NCBI GenBank assembly: GCA_947629485.1
Contig: CANRDX010000006.1
Span: 1-57,057 of the forward strand
DNA length: 57,057 nt
Direction of reading: 5' to 3'
From: an uncultured Clostridia bacterium
Lineage (GTDB): Bacteria > Bacillota > Clostridia > Christensenellales > Borkfalkiaceae
Part shown: positions 1-7,895 of the stretch, one piece after another
Position numbering within the stretch: the stretch's first letter is position 1
Layout of the letters: every line of letters starts with the position of its first letter
Program-made: the position numbers and the translations under genes
Notes under the pieces: model-generated
The model's input: the letters and a program-made list of their open reading frames with translations, nothing else
What the model was told of the DNA's origin: nothing
Database searches by the model: none

Positions 1-166
1 TGATGTTTCGACTGCGCTCAACATGACAAATTAGAATCCAACCCCCATCAGTCACCTGCGGTGCCAGCTTCCCCCTTGCAAAGGGGGAAGCCCTCCCCCG
101 TTTACGGGGGAGAGTGTCGAGCGAAGCGAGACAGGTGGGGGGCAAACCCCCGAAACATGTTGAATA
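1..166. repeat. Dispersed intergenic repeat modules at the window edge
   Basis: No gene is visible. Two neighbouring palindromes can be read: 68-90 (CTTCCCCCTT, 3-nt loop, AAGGGGGAAG) and 93-112 (CTCCCCCGT, 2-nt loop, ACGGGGGAG), followed by the GTCGAGCGAAGCGAGAC module and a GGTGGGG tail. The same modular layout recurs in most gene-free stretches of this window, so this is one member of a genome-wide repeat family. Confidence 0.75.
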
Positions 167-748
167 TCACCCCAAACGGACGAGAAGGGCGGCAAGCTCC
201 CTTTCACGGAGGCTGAGAGAATACAAAAAGTCGGCGGCGTCCTTCTTCCCCTTCAAGAGGGAAAAGAGGATATTCATGATCTTTCTCCCCTCTCCGCCGA
301 AAAGAGCGATACCATGTCCCGATACGATCTCGCGATAGATGGCGTCGTCCTCGGACATGGGTGCCTCAAACGCCGTCTGAAAGCCGCGGGCGGCAAGCTC
401 CTCTTTCTCCGCCCCGTCCTCCGAATAGACGACGCGCGAAAAACGGGTGTAATGGCGGTCGTCGTAGCGCACGCCGCCGAATTCCGAGAATATCGCCCCG
501 CCGATCGAAAATTTCCTTGCGCCCGTTTTGGCGGCAACGCGCTTGATCAGCCTCAGATCGTAGGGCGCCTCTCCCTCTTCCGCGCTGAAAACGCGCTCCA
601 CCCGCGCCTTTTGGAGCCTATCGTGGATCCCGACGGGCGCAAGCGCTTCCTCGCCCTCCGCAAGCGGAAATTCGGCAAGATACCAATAGATCTTATCGGC
701 GAGATTGGGGTCGTCTGTAAATCGGAGAGCGGCAAAATCGTATTTCAT
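167..748 (-). CDS. Hypothetical protein, 193 aa, possibly leaderless
   Basis: I do not recognise the family. The product is soluble and charged, with no signal peptide or membrane segment; the C-terminal half is rich in Leu, Lys and Glu (LFSLLKGKKDAADFLYSL). Residues around 28-50 weakly recall the N-terminal DNA-binding fold of PriA-type proteins, but this is too faint to name. An in-frame GTG at 760 would extend it by four residues, but that codon directly abuts the -10 box (761-766), so it should lie upstream of the transcription start. The ATG at 748 is therefore preferred, giving a 5' UTR of only about 6 nt and no Shine-Dalgarno. It is divergent from the thiT unit. Confidence 0.6.
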   Translation of the reverse strand: MKYDFAALRFTDDPNLADKIYWYLAEFPLAEGEEALAPVGIHDRLQKARVERVFSAEEGEAPYDLRLIKRVAAKTGARKFSIGGAIFSEFGGVRYDDRHYTRFSRVVYSEDGAEKEELAARGFQTAFEAPMSEDDAIYREIVSGHGIALFGGEGRKIMNILFSLLKGKKDAADFLYSLSLRERELAALLVRLG

Positions 749-760
749 AGCGATAGGCAC

Positions 761-789
761 ATTATACTATAAATTCCGCGAAAAAACAA
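761..789 (-). promoter_or_regulatory. SigA-type promoter for the 167-748 gene
   Basis: On the minus strand TTGTTT (784-789) and TATAAT (761-766) are separated by 17 bp. The -10 box nearly touches the start codon region, which predicts a leaderless or near-leaderless mRNA. Confidence 0.65.
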
Positions 790-818
790 TTGACTTTTGC
801 AAATTCGCGGCTTATAAT
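790..818 (+). promoter_or_regulatory. SigA-type promoter for the TPP riboswitch-thiT unit
   Basis: TTGACT (790-795), 17-bp spacer, TATAAT (813-818). Its -35 box directly abuts the -35 box of the divergent minus-strand promoter (784-789). Confidence 0.8.
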
Positions 819-844
819 GAAGGTACAATTTCATTTGATTTATC

Positions 845-928
845 CGTCGTGGGTGCCGAAAGGCTGAGATGATACCATTGGAATCGGGCAAGGCAATGCT
901 TGCACGAAAGAACGGGATTCGGAAGACT
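845..928 (+). ncRNA. TPP riboswitch (THI element)
   Basis: The stretch contains the THI-box signature GGTGCC-GAAA-GGCTGAGA followed by ATACC and a GGAATC segment, close to the conserved P2/J3-2 and P3/P4 segments of TPP riboswitch aptamers. It starts about 25 nt after a strong promoter, ends at an intrinsic terminator (931-960) and precedes a ThiT-like thiamine transporter. The pyrophosphate-sensing half is less canonical than the THI box, so the exact ends are approximate. Confidence 0.8.
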
Positions 929-930
929 TT

Positions 931-960
931 ACGCCTGCGCATATTTTGCGGGCGTTTTTT
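931..960 (+). terminator. Riboswitch expression-platform terminator
   Basis: ACGCCTGC pairs with GCGGGCGT around a 10-nt loop and is followed by a run of six T. It sits between the TPP aptamer and the thiT ribosome-binding site, so TPP binding most likely causes premature termination. Confidence 0.75.
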
Positions 961-990
961 ATGCTCCGAAGGCGGATAAAAGGAGGTTTT

Positions 991-2202
991 ATGTTACAAT
1001 TTTCCCTGCTTTCGACGTATACGGGCACGATACCTAACGCCGACGGCGATATCGAGAGCTATCTCTACCCCAACGTCTGGACGTCGTACGCAAAGAGCGC
1101 GCTTTCCTCGGTATTCCTCTGGTGCTTCGTGGCCCTTCTCGGCGTGCTCCTCATCGTGGGCGCCTTCGTCATGTGGAAGAAACGGGAGACGATGAAGCGC
1201 TACCTCGCCGTCGCAGTCTCGCTCGCCGTTGGCTTCGCGCTCGCCGTCATCATCACGATGTTCTCCCTCGAAATCATGGGGATGCGGGAGGAAGGCGTCA
1301 TCTACGATCTCGTCCTCTACCCCGCCGTCGTGCTCGGCGCATGCGTCATCCTCTCGGCGGCAGGCGCGTACATCTCCTACCTCTTCGGGGAAAAGGCATT
1401 TCGCGTCGGGAAGATCGTCGCCCTCTCCGTGACGGGCGCGGCGCTCATTGCCATGCTCATATGCCTCGGCGTCTACGGCGCGGGTCAGGATAGCGATATC
1501 ACCTCTCTCGACAATGCGCTCCTCTACGTCTCGGCAATCGTCCTCATCGGGCTGCTCGTGTTCTTCGCCCTCTTCTTGGGGAGAAAGGAGCCGAACGGCT
1601 TCGATTCCAAATCCATCTCCTATGCCGCCGTCTGCATCGCGATGAGCTTTGCGCTCTCGTACATCCGCATCTTCAAGTTGCCGCAGGGCGGTTCGGTCAC
1701 CATCGCATCCCTCTTGCCCCTCATGATCTACGCCTATATGTTCGGCGTGAAGAAGGGCGTCTTTGCGGGCTTTATCTACGGTATTTTGCAGGCGGTGCAG
1801 GATCCGTGGCTCATCCACCCCGCGCAGTTCCTGCTCGACTACCCCATCGCCTTCGCCTGCATCGGACTTGCGGGGCTGTTCGCGAACGTGAGAAAGCTCG
1901 ATAAACTCCCGCAGATCCAGTTCGCCCTCGGCGCGATCGTGGCGAGCGCGATGCGCTTTGTTTCCCACGTCCTCTCAGGCGTGTTCGCCTTTGCGGATCT
2001 CACGGGCGACCCCGCGGGCGCTTGGGCGTACAGCCTCGGCTATAACTCCTTCGTGTTCGTGGATATCGCGATCGTCATCGCCGTGGGCGTCGTCATCTTC
2101 TCCTCTCCCGCCATCGTGAAGGCGGTGCGAAAGTTCCGCCCGAACGAGAAGAAAACGGCAGATGAGACGCAAAACGATACTACCATGTCCGAAGAGAAGT
2201 AG
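991..2202 (+). CDS. thiT: ThiT-like ECF thiamine transporter S component with an N-terminal membrane extension
   Basis: Residues about 206-385 form a ThiT domain: LPQGGSVTIASLLPLMIYAY, then GVKKGVFAGFIYGILQ and HPAQFLLDYPIAFACIGLAG are typical of the thiamine-binding S component of energy-coupling factor transporters, which work with a shared EcfT/EcfA module in the membrane. Usual ThiT proteins are near 190 aa; this one is 403 aa because about 200 residues with roughly five hydrophobic segments precede the ThiT part. The start at 991 is set by an AAAGGAGG site 4 nt upstream; an upstream in-frame TTG (946) lies inside the terminator. Control by the TPP riboswitch directly upstream supports the substrate. 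Confidence 0.88.
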   Translation: MLQFSLLSTYTGTIPNADGDIESYLYPNVWTSYAKSALSSVFLWCFVALLGVLLIVGAFVMWKKRETMKRYLAVAVSLAVGFALAVIITMFSLEIMGMREEGVIYDLVLYPAVVLGACVILSAAGAYISYLFGEKAFRVGKIVALSVTGAALIAMLICLGVYGAGQDSDITSLDNALLYVSAIVLIGLLVFFALFLGRKEPNGFDSKSISYAAVCIAMSFALSYIRIFKLPQGGSVTIASLLPLMIYAYMFGVKKGVFAGFIYGILQAVQDPWLIHPAQFLLDYPIAFACIGLAGLFANVRKLDKLPQIQFALGAIVASAMRFVSHVLSGVFAFADLTGDPAGAWAYSLGYNSFVFVDIAIVIAVGVVIFSSPAIVKAVRKFRPNEKKTADETQNDTTMSEEK

Positions 2203-2218
2203 TTCCGAACAACAAACC

Positions 2219-2256
2219 GCCGCCCCGAGGCTGTGCCTCGGGGCGGCTTATTCTTT
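2219..2256. terminator. Intrinsic terminator between convergent thiT and rseP
   Basis: A 13-bp perfect stem (GCCGCCCCGAGGC, loop TGT) is followed by TTATTCTTT on the plus strand. It lies between the converging ends of thiT and rseP and probably serves thiT. Confidence 0.8.
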
Positions 2257-2264
2257 CTCCGATC

Positions 2265-3701
2265 TTATACGAATTGCAGCACGTCCACCAAAATGGCGAA
2301 GGCGAAGAGAAGCACGATCCCGACGGCGTGAATGACGGCCTCCACCTTACGGGAGATCGGCCGCCCGCGCACCCATTCGATGGCGGTAAACACCACTTTA
2401 CTGCCGTCGAGCGCGGGAATGGGAAGCAGGTTGACGACGGCGAGATTGACGCCGATGAAGGCGGCGATCTCCAAAAATCCGCGGAATCCGCCCGCGGAAA
2501 CGACCTGCGAAGTCGTCGTGATCGTCGTCACAGGCCCGCCCAGAGAACTCAGCCCGAGCTTGCCCGTAAGCAGTTCCCCGATGACGCGGAAGATCGTCCC
2601 CGCGATCTTGAAGGAATACACGATGGCGCGCCCGATCGTCTTGAAAAAGCCGAAATGGTACGACGTCGTATCGAGATCGTAATAATCCTTTCCGTCCGCG
2701 CGCGTCACGACCCCGACGCCGAGCGCCGACCACACCCCTGTAAAATCCGAACTGTTGCTGATATTTACGTCGTTGCGGAGCATGATCGTCGCCTTTTCGC
2801 GCTTGTACCCGTTTTCCGTCTTTCTCGCAACGACAAACGTGACCGTCTCGTTCTGTTTTTTTCCGTCGAGCGCGCGGGAGATATCCGTCGTAAGATAGAG
2901 ATCCTTCCCGTCCGCGCTGATGAGGATGTCGCCGTCGCGGAAGGAGAACTCGGCGGAATACTCGTCGGTGACCGCCGCGCTCTTCACGATCACAAGGCTC
3001 TGCCCGTAGCAGGCGAAGAGCGTCGCGATCAGAAGGAGGGCGAGAAGGTAGTTCATGAACGCCCCCGCGACGAGCACGACGATGCGCTTGAAGGGCGACA
3101 TATGGGTGAAGAGACCGTCGTTGGAATATTTCAGCCGCGCATGCTTTCGGGGCTTCTCTTCGCCCTCTCCCCCGCTCTGCACCTGCGTCTTGATATTCTC
3201 GTTCGCAGCGGAAAGTCCCGCGTTCGAAGGCTCTGCGGGCGGCAAGCCCTCCCGTAAAGGCTCCCCGGGCGAAGGCTCTTCGGGCAAACCTTGCTCGGGC
3301 GAAGGCGCTTCCGATACAGGCTCTTCGGGCAAACCTTCCTCGGGCGGCAGAGCCGCTGGGGAAGCTCCCGCCTCGCCTGTCGTCTCCTTTTTGCACTCCT
3401 CAAAGGGTTCGTCTTGCGCCGTCTTTTCTTCCTTCTCGCTCTCCGTGCCCTCCTCGCCCGCAAAGGCGCAATAGCCGCCGAGCGGAATGAGCCTCACGGC
3501 GAACATCTCCCCCGTTTTCTTGCGCTTGCGCTTGAAGATCGCAGGCCCGAACCCGATGGAAAATTCGTCGATCTTGAATTTTAGGAGCTTGCCGACGATG
3601 TAGTGCCCGAACTCGTGGATGGTGATCATGACGAGCAGGATCAGAATGGCAAGCAAGACGGAGCCGATCGTGCCCCATACGGAGAGAAGATCATTTGCCA
3701 T
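2265..3701 (-). CDS. rseP: RIP metalloprotease RseP (site-2 protease)
   Basis: This is a membrane-embedded zinc protease that cleaves transmembrane substrates such as anti-sigma factors. The HEFGH zinc motif is at residues 29-33 in the first membrane segment, a PDZ-like region sits mid-protein, and the C-terminal NLLPIPALDG (Asp near 432) supplies the third ligand. At 478 aa it is longer than usual for Bacillota: residues about 82-180 are an acidic, proline-rich low-complexity stretch with repeated GLPEEP motifs, inserted before the second membrane helix. It is the last gene of the pyrH-frr-uppS-cdsA-dxr-rseP series and overlaps dxr by 11 bp, so translational coupling is likely. Confidence 0.93.
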   Translation of the reverse strand: MANDLLSVWGTIGSVLLAILILLVMITIHEFGHYIVGKLLKFKIDEFSIGFGPAIFKRKRKKTGEMFAVRLIPLGGYCAFAGEEGTESEKEEKTAQDEPFEECKKETTGEAGASPAALPPEEGLPEEPVSEAPSPEQGLPEEPSPGEPLREGLPPAEPSNAGLSAANENIKTQVQSGGEGEEKPRKHARLKYSNDGLFTHMSPFKRIVVLVAGAFMNYLLALLLIATLFACYGQSLVIVKSAAVTDEYSAEFSFRDGDILISADGKDLYLTTDISRALDGKKQNETVTFVVARKTENGYKREKATIMLRNDVNISNSSDFTGVWSALGVGVVTRADGKDYYDLDTTSYHFGFFKTIGRAIVYSFKIAGTIFRVIGELLTGKLGLSSLGGPVTTITTTSQVVSAGGFRGFLEIAAFIGVNLAVVNLLPIPALDGSKVVFTAIEWVRGRPISRKVEAVIHAVGIVLLFAFAILVDVLQFV

Positions 3702-4779
3702 AGATATGCGTAGCCGCCGCCCTCCTTGCCAACGCGTCCGCCTCGGCGAGCGCAGCGTAGCTCTCCGCTTCCGCGCGGGGAATGCGGCAGAGCGCGTCCT
3801 CGATAGTTTCTGCGATCTGCGGGAAGGTTATGCTGCCCGCGAGAAAGGCTTGCACGGCGACCTCCGCCGCCCCGTTGAGCACGGCGGGGCACGTTCCGCC
3901 CCTTCTTCCCGCCTCGACCGCCAGCCCGAAGCAGGGGAATTTATCGCGCGGAAGCGGGAGAAAGTGCAGCGCGCCCAACCGTTCAAAGTCGAGCTGCGGC
4001 GCGCAGGGAAAGCGCTCGGGATAGGTGAGCGCAAGCTGAATGGGGACGCGCATATCGGGATAGCCGAGCTGGGCGATCGCCGCGCCGTCCTCGAAGCAGA
4101 CGATGGAATGCACGATGCTCTCGGGGTGCACGACGGCCTCGATCTGCCCGAACTGCGCGCCGTACAGCCATTTCGCCTCGATGATCTCGTAGCCCTTGTT
4201 GAGAAGGGTCGCGCTGTCCACCGTCACCTTCGCCCCCATCTTCCACGTCGGGTGGCGGAGCGTCTCCTTCGCCGTCACGCGCGCAAGCTTTTCCTTTTCC
4301 ATATGGAGGAAGGGGCCGCCGCTCGCGGTGAGCACGAGGCGGGAAAACTTCCCCTCGCGCCGCATGCCGAGCGCCTGAAAGATGGCGGAATGTTCGCTGT
4401 CCACGGGAACGATCTCCGCGCCCGCCGCCTCAGCCTCGCGCGTCACGAGCTGTCCGCCTACGACGAGCGATTCCTTGTTCGCCAGCGCGACGCGTTTTTT
4501 CGCGCGGAGCGCGGCAAGGGTATACGAAAGCCCTATAAATCCGCCCGCCGCGATAAAGGCGACGTCGCAATCTGCGAACAGATCCTCGGGCATGGGCGCC
4601 CCGTTTTTTGCGCAATAGGAAATTTTGGGCGCGAACTCCCCTTCGAGCGCGCGCAGCCCTTCCTCGTCGTTTCCGCAAGCGAGCGCGCTGAAAGAGAAGA
4701 GGTCTCTATTGCGCCGCACGACGTCTACGACCCCTCTTCCGATACTTCCCGTACACCCGATCAATGCGATTTTCAACAT
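3691..4779 (-). CDS. dxr: 1-deoxy-D-xylulose 5-phosphate reductoisomerase
   Basis: The enzyme catalyses the committed step of the MEP isoprenoid pathway, converting DXP to MEP with NADPH. Visible family signatures: N-terminal Rossmann motif GCTGSIG (residues 8-14), the metal-site motif PVDSEHSAIFQ, LTASGGPF, HPTWKMGAKVTVDSATLLNK and HPESIVHSIV. Length 362 aa is slightly below the usual 380-400. An AGGAT site precedes the ATG. It sits between cdsA and rseP, as in many Bacillota; uppS two genes upstream uses the isoprenoid product. A strong hairpin (4797-4816) separates it from cdsA. Confidence 0.96.
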   Translation of the reverse strand: MLKIALIGCTGSIGRGVVDVVRRNRDLFSFSALACGNDEEGLRALEGEFAPKISYCAKNGAPMPEDLFADCDVAFIAAGGFIGLSYTLAALRAKKRVALANKESLVVGGQLVTREAEAAGAEIVPVDSEHSAIFQALGMRREGKFSRLVLTASGGPFLHMEKEKLARVTAKETLRHPTWKMGAKVTVDSATLLNKGYEIIEAKWLYGAQFGQIEAVVHPESIVHSIVCFEDGAAIAQLGYPDMRVPIQLALTYPERFPCAPQLDFERLGALHFLPLPRDKFPCFGLAVEAGRRGGTCPAVLNGAAEVAVQAFLAGSITFPQIAETIEDALCRIPRAEAESYAALAEADALARRAAATHIYGK

Positions 4780-4796
4780 GCTATCCTCATAAAATA

Positions 4797-4816
4797 CGCC
4801 CGCCGCACGGCGGGCG
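4797..4816 (-). terminator. Strong hairpin between cdsA and dxr, attenuator-like
   Basis: CGCCCGCCG and CGGCGGGCG form a perfect 9-bp stem with a 2-nt loop. On the transcribed (minus) strand it is followed by TATTTTATG, a poor U tract, so partial termination or an mRNA-stabilising hairpin is more likely than a full stop. Confidence 0.5.
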
Positions 4817-4842
4817 CAATGCCGTACTCTATTTTATGCGGC

Positions 4843-5835
4843 TCAGCCGAGCAACATGAGTTTCCCCACGAGCGCAATACAAATGATAAGCCCCGCATAG
4901 AGCGAGGAATCGATGCGGTCGAGCACTCCGCCGTGCCCCGGCAGGATCTTCCCCATGTCCTTGATGCCGAGCTTGCGCTTGATCGCGCTCTCCACGAGGT
5001 CGCCGAATTGCGAAAACGCCGCCGCCAGAATGCCAAGCCCGAGGAAGAAGACGAGATTGACGGGCGAGATCGCAATGTCGCGGATGAACTGCGGCGCCGC
5101 GCCGATATTGTCGAGCTGCATGATCCCGTAGTACATGAAGAAGATGACGATCGCGCCGATCGCGCCGCCCACCAGCCCGCCGAACCCGCCGACGATCGTC
5201 TTGTTCGGGGAGATGTTGGGCGCAAGTTTTGCGGGCAGTTTCTTGCCGAACAGCCTCCCGAAGAGGAAGGCGAAGGAATCGGCGAAGGGCGCGACGATGA
5301 ACACGAGCATCACCGCAAGTTCGGAGTAATAATAGAGGTGGTTGCACACCGTGAGCACGAGAAGGAAGAAGGAGGGATAGGCATAGCAGAGAAAGGCGTA
5401 GCCCGTCGATTCCAGCGTCACATGCCTGTGCGAGAACACGAGCAGAGAGGCAAGCACCGCCATGCCCGCGATGAGCACGATGAAGGTGAGGTGCATGGAG
5501 TAATTTCTTCCCCTCGCCTCGGTGATGTCCTGCCCGGGCAGCCCGATCCCGAGCACCTTCGTATAATAGAAGTCGCCGACGGCATACGTCGCGATCACGG
5601 CGAGCGCGAAGAAGATGACGACGATCTTCTGGGAGATGTGCAATTTATTGCCGAAGGCGCGCAGCATTTCGCCCGTGCCGAAGAAGGCGAAGATGAGGAT
5701 CAGTCCGTCGAAGAACAGCTCGCTCACAAAAATTTTCAAAATAAAAAAGACGGCGAGGACGAGAATGTACACCGCGCCCGTTATACATCTGAGTTTCAAA
5801 CTTTTTCGTTCCGCAAGCTGCTCCGGATTTTCCAT
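4843..5835 (-). CDS. cdsA: Phosphatidate cytidylyltransferase
   Basis: The protein makes CDP-diacylglycerol from phosphatidic acid and CTP at the membrane, feeding phosphatidylglycerol and cardiolipin synthesis. It has several hydrophobic helices and the C-terminal CDP-diglyceride synthetase signature: DSFAFLFGRLFGKKL, SPNKTIVGGFGG, GDLVESAIKRKLGIKDMG, PGHGGVLDRIDSS. An in-frame TTG at 5847 would add four residues; the ATG at 5835 is preferred, although neither has a strong ribosome-binding site. The gene follows uppS by 15 nt. Length 330 aa is slightly longer than the typical 260-290, because of the N-terminal membrane part. Confidence 0.94.
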   Translation of the reverse strand: MENPEQLAERKSLKLRCITGAVYILVLAVFFILKIFVSELFFDGLILIFAFFGTGEMLRAFGNKLHISQKIVVIFFALAVIATYAVGDFYYTKVLGIGLPGQDITEARGRNYSMHLTFIVLIAGMAVLASLLVFSHRHVTLESTGYAFLCYAYPSFFLLVLTVCNHLYYYSELAVMLVFIVAPFADSFAFLFGRLFGKKLPAKLAPNISPNKTIVGGFGGLVGGAIGAIVIFFMYYGIMQLDNIGAAPQFIRDIAISPVNLVFFLGLGILAAAFSQFGDLVESAIKRKLGIKDMGKILPGHGGVLDRIDSSLYAGLIICIALVGKLMLLG

Positions 5836-5850
5836 ATCACACCGCAAAGA

Positions 5851-6534
5851 TCAAAGTTTTCCGAACCGCCGATCCCGACGCGCAAACTCCGCAAGCGCAC
5901 TGTCGAAGGCTTCGTCGGAGAAGTCGGGGAAATAGAGGTCGCTGAAATATAGTTCGGCGTAAGCCGCTTCATACAACAAAAAATTGGAGAGCCGTTTCTC
6001 CTTCCCCGTGCGGATCAAGAGATCGACCGCGGGCATGCCCCCCGTCGAAAGCGCCGCGGCGAAATTTTCCGCCGTGACAGGCTCCCCTTTTTGCGCGAGC
6101 AGACCGCACGCGCGCACGATGTCCTGCCGCCCGCCGTAGCCGATGGCAAGGGAGAGCGTTCCGCGCTCGCCGAGCCGCGTCTTCTCCTCCGCCTCGCGCA
6201 TGAGCTTTCTCACGTTTTCGGGGACGAGGGCGGGATCTCCGAGCGTCTTTAAGCGGATGCCCTTCTCTTTCAAAGGCTCTGCGTACTCCGAAAAGTACTC
6301 GCAAAAGAGGGCAAAGAGCGCGTCAAGCTCCTCTTTGGGGCGGGCGAGATTTTCGGCGGAGAGCGCAAAGAGCGTGCAGTATTCCACGCCGCACGCAAAG
6401 ATATGATCGGAAAGCCCGATCATGCGCGTAAGCCCCGCGCGGTGCCCCGCCGCGCGGGGAAGCAGTCTCTTTTTCGCCCACCTGCCGTTGCCGTCCATGA
6501 TGACGGCGACATGGCGGGGGATCTTCCCGCTCAA
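5851..6534 (-). CDS. uppS: Undecaprenyl diphosphate synthase (cis-prenyltransferase)
   Basis: The enzyme condenses isopentenyl diphosphate units onto farnesyl diphosphate to make the C55 carrier lipid of peptidoglycan and teichoic acid synthesis. The N-terminus PRHVAVIMDGNGRWAKKR contains the catalytic Asp and the phosphate-binding loop of the family; later TLSLAIGYGGRQDIV and the C-terminal DLLIRTGKEKRLSNFLLYEA with YFSDLYFPDF are diagnostic. Length 227 aa is close to normal. The start codon overlaps the frr stop codon by 4 bp (6531-6534), indicating coupled translation. Confidence 0.96.
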   Translation of the reverse strand: MSGKIPRHVAVIMDGNGRWAKKRLLPRAAGHRAGLTRMIGLSDHIFACGVEYCTLFALSAENLARPKEELDALFALFCEYFSEYAEPLKEKGIRLKTLGDPALVPENVRKLMREAEEKTRLGERGTLSLAIGYGGRQDIVRACGLLAQKGEPVTAENFAAALSTGGMPAVDLLIRTGKEKRLSNFLLYEAAYAELYFSDLYFPDFSDEAFDSALAEFARRDRRFGKL

Positions 6535-7097
6535 ATGGTGAGAAGCTCCTTTTCCTTCGCGGCGACCGTCTTATCGATCTCCTCGATACATTTCTGAACG
6601 GCCTTTTCCACGTCGATCTCCGCGTTCTTCGCCTCGTCTTCGGAGATCTCCTTGTTGGTCTTCATCTTTTTCACGGCTTCCATCGCCTCTCTGCGCACAT
6701 TGCGCGCCGCGACTTTGGTATCCTCGCCCGTCTTTCTCACCTGCTTGACGAGATCCTTTCTGCGCTCCTCGGTGAGTTCGGGGAAGACGAGGCGGATCAC
6801 CGTGCCGTCGTTGGAGGGCGTAATGCCGATGTTGGAGGCGAGGATCGCCTTCTCGATCGCCTTCAAAAGAGATTTATCCCACGGGCTGATGACGAGACAT
6901 CTCGCGTCGGAGACTGCGACGTTGCCGAGCTGGTTGAGCGGGCTCATGCCGCCGTACGCCTCCACCTGCACTTTGTCGAGAATGCGCGGATTGGCTCTGC
7001 CCGCTCTGATCGCGGCAAACCCGTCTTTGAGAACGTTGACCGTCTTTTCCGTTTTCTCTTCGAGCGTGAGAAAGACTTCTTCGAGATTTTCGTTCAT
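6531..7097 (-). CDS. frr: Ribosome recycling factor
   Basis: The product, 188 aa, dissociates post-termination ribosomes together with EF-G. It matches the family throughout: the N-terminal helix (EEKTEKTVNVLKDGFAAIRAG), GRANPRILDKVQVEAYGG, LVISPWDKSLLKAIEKAI, and the C-terminal R-x-E-A-M-E-A-V-K-K-M-K region. An upstream in-frame extension exists, but the ATG at 7097 has an AGGAG site 6-9 nt upstream and gives the standard length. It lies 31 nt after pyrH and overlaps uppS by 4 bp. Confidence 0.96.
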   Translation of the reverse strand: MNENLEEVFLTLEEKTEKTVNVLKDGFAAIRAGRANPRILDKVQVEAYGGMSPLNQLGNVAVSDARCLVISPWDKSLLKAIEKAILASNIGITPSNDGTVIRLVFPELTEERRKDLVKQVRKTGEDTKVAARNVRREAMEAVKKMKTNKEISEDEAKNAEIDVEKAVQKCIEEIDKTVAAKEKELLTI

Positions 7098-7128
7098 ATC
7101 ATACTCCTTTTTCCCCTCTTGCGGGATT

Positions 7129-7839
7129 TTATTCGTTGTCGATGACCGTCCCGATCTTTTCGCCGCATACGGCGCGCACGATGGAATCGGGTTCGCCGAG
7201 CGCAAACGCCAGAACGGGGATGCCGTTCTCCATGCACATCGTCGCCGCGGTCGCGTCCATCGCTTTGAGTTCCCCGCCGATGACTTCGCGGAAGGTGAGC
7301 CTGTCGAACTTCTTCGCGGCGGGATTGAGATGGGGATCGCTGTCGTAGATGCCGTCCACATTCTTCGCCATGAGCAGCACGTCCGCGCCGATCTCGCAGG
7401 CGCGCTGGGCGGCTGCGGTGTCCGTCGAACAGTAGGGGTTCCCCGTCCCGCACGCGATGATCACGATGCGCCCCTCTTCAAAATGGTGAAGCGCCTTGCG
7501 GAGGATATACGGCTCGGCGACGGAGATCATGTTGAGGGCGGTCTGCACGCGCGTGGGCACGCCCCGTCTCTCGATGGCGTCCATGAGCGCGAGGGAATTC
7601 ATCACCGTCGCGAGCATGCCCATCTGATCGGCGGTGGTGCGTTCCATCTTGGAACCCTGCCTGCCCCTCCAAAAGTTTCCTCCGCCGATGACGATCCCGA
7701 TGTCCACGCCCATTTCATGGACCTTCACGATCTGGTCGACCACGGCGGCGACGACCTCTTCGTTGAGTCCGAAGCGCTGCTTCCCCGCAAGCGCCTCGCC
7801 GGAGAGCTTCAAAAGAATGCGCTTATATTTCGGCTCCAT
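7129..7839 (-). CDS. pyrH: Uridylate kinase
   Basis: UMP kinase phosphorylates UMP to UDP in pyrimidine nucleotide synthesis. Amino-acid-kinase motifs are visible: KRILLKLSGEAL at the N-terminus, IGIVIGGGNFWRG, ADQMGMLATVMNSLALMDA and TGNPYCSTDTAAAQRA. The ATG at 7839 is preceded by AGGAG and gives 236 aa, the usual size. It is first in the pyrH-frr-uppS-cdsA-dxr-rseP unit and has its own promoter (7867-7895). In most Bacillota it directly follows tsf; here about 1.5 kb of repeats and a plus-strand gene intervene. Confidence 0.96.
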   Translation of the reverse strand: MEPKYKRILLKLSGEALAGKQRFGLNEEVVAAVVDQIVKVHEMGVDIGIVIGGGNFWRGRQGSKMERTTADQMGMLATVMNSLALMDAIERRGVPTRVQTALNMISVAEPYILRKALHHFEEGRIVIIACGTGNPYCSTDTAAAQRACEIGADVLLMAKNVDGIYDSDPHLNPAAKKFDRLTFREVIGGELKAMDATAATMCMENGIPVLAFALGEPDSIVRAVCGEKIGTVIDNE

Positions 7840-7866
7840 GCCATGCTCCTGATTTGATTTTTTCTC

Positions 7867-7895
7867 AGTATACCATAAGAAGGAAAAAAATGCAA
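7867..7895 (-). promoter_or_regulatory. Promoter of the pyrH-rseP operon
   Basis: Minus-strand TTGCAT (7890-7895), 17 bp, TATACT (7867-7872) with a TG one base upstream of the -10 box. It gives a leader of about 20 nt before pyrH and explains how this operon is expressed apart from rpsB-tsf. Confidence 0.7.

Noticed and set aside
3619..5952. 777-aa plus-strand open frame
   Set aside because: Shadow of rseP, dxr and cdsA on the other strand; Arg/His/Glu-rich composition typical of antisense translation.
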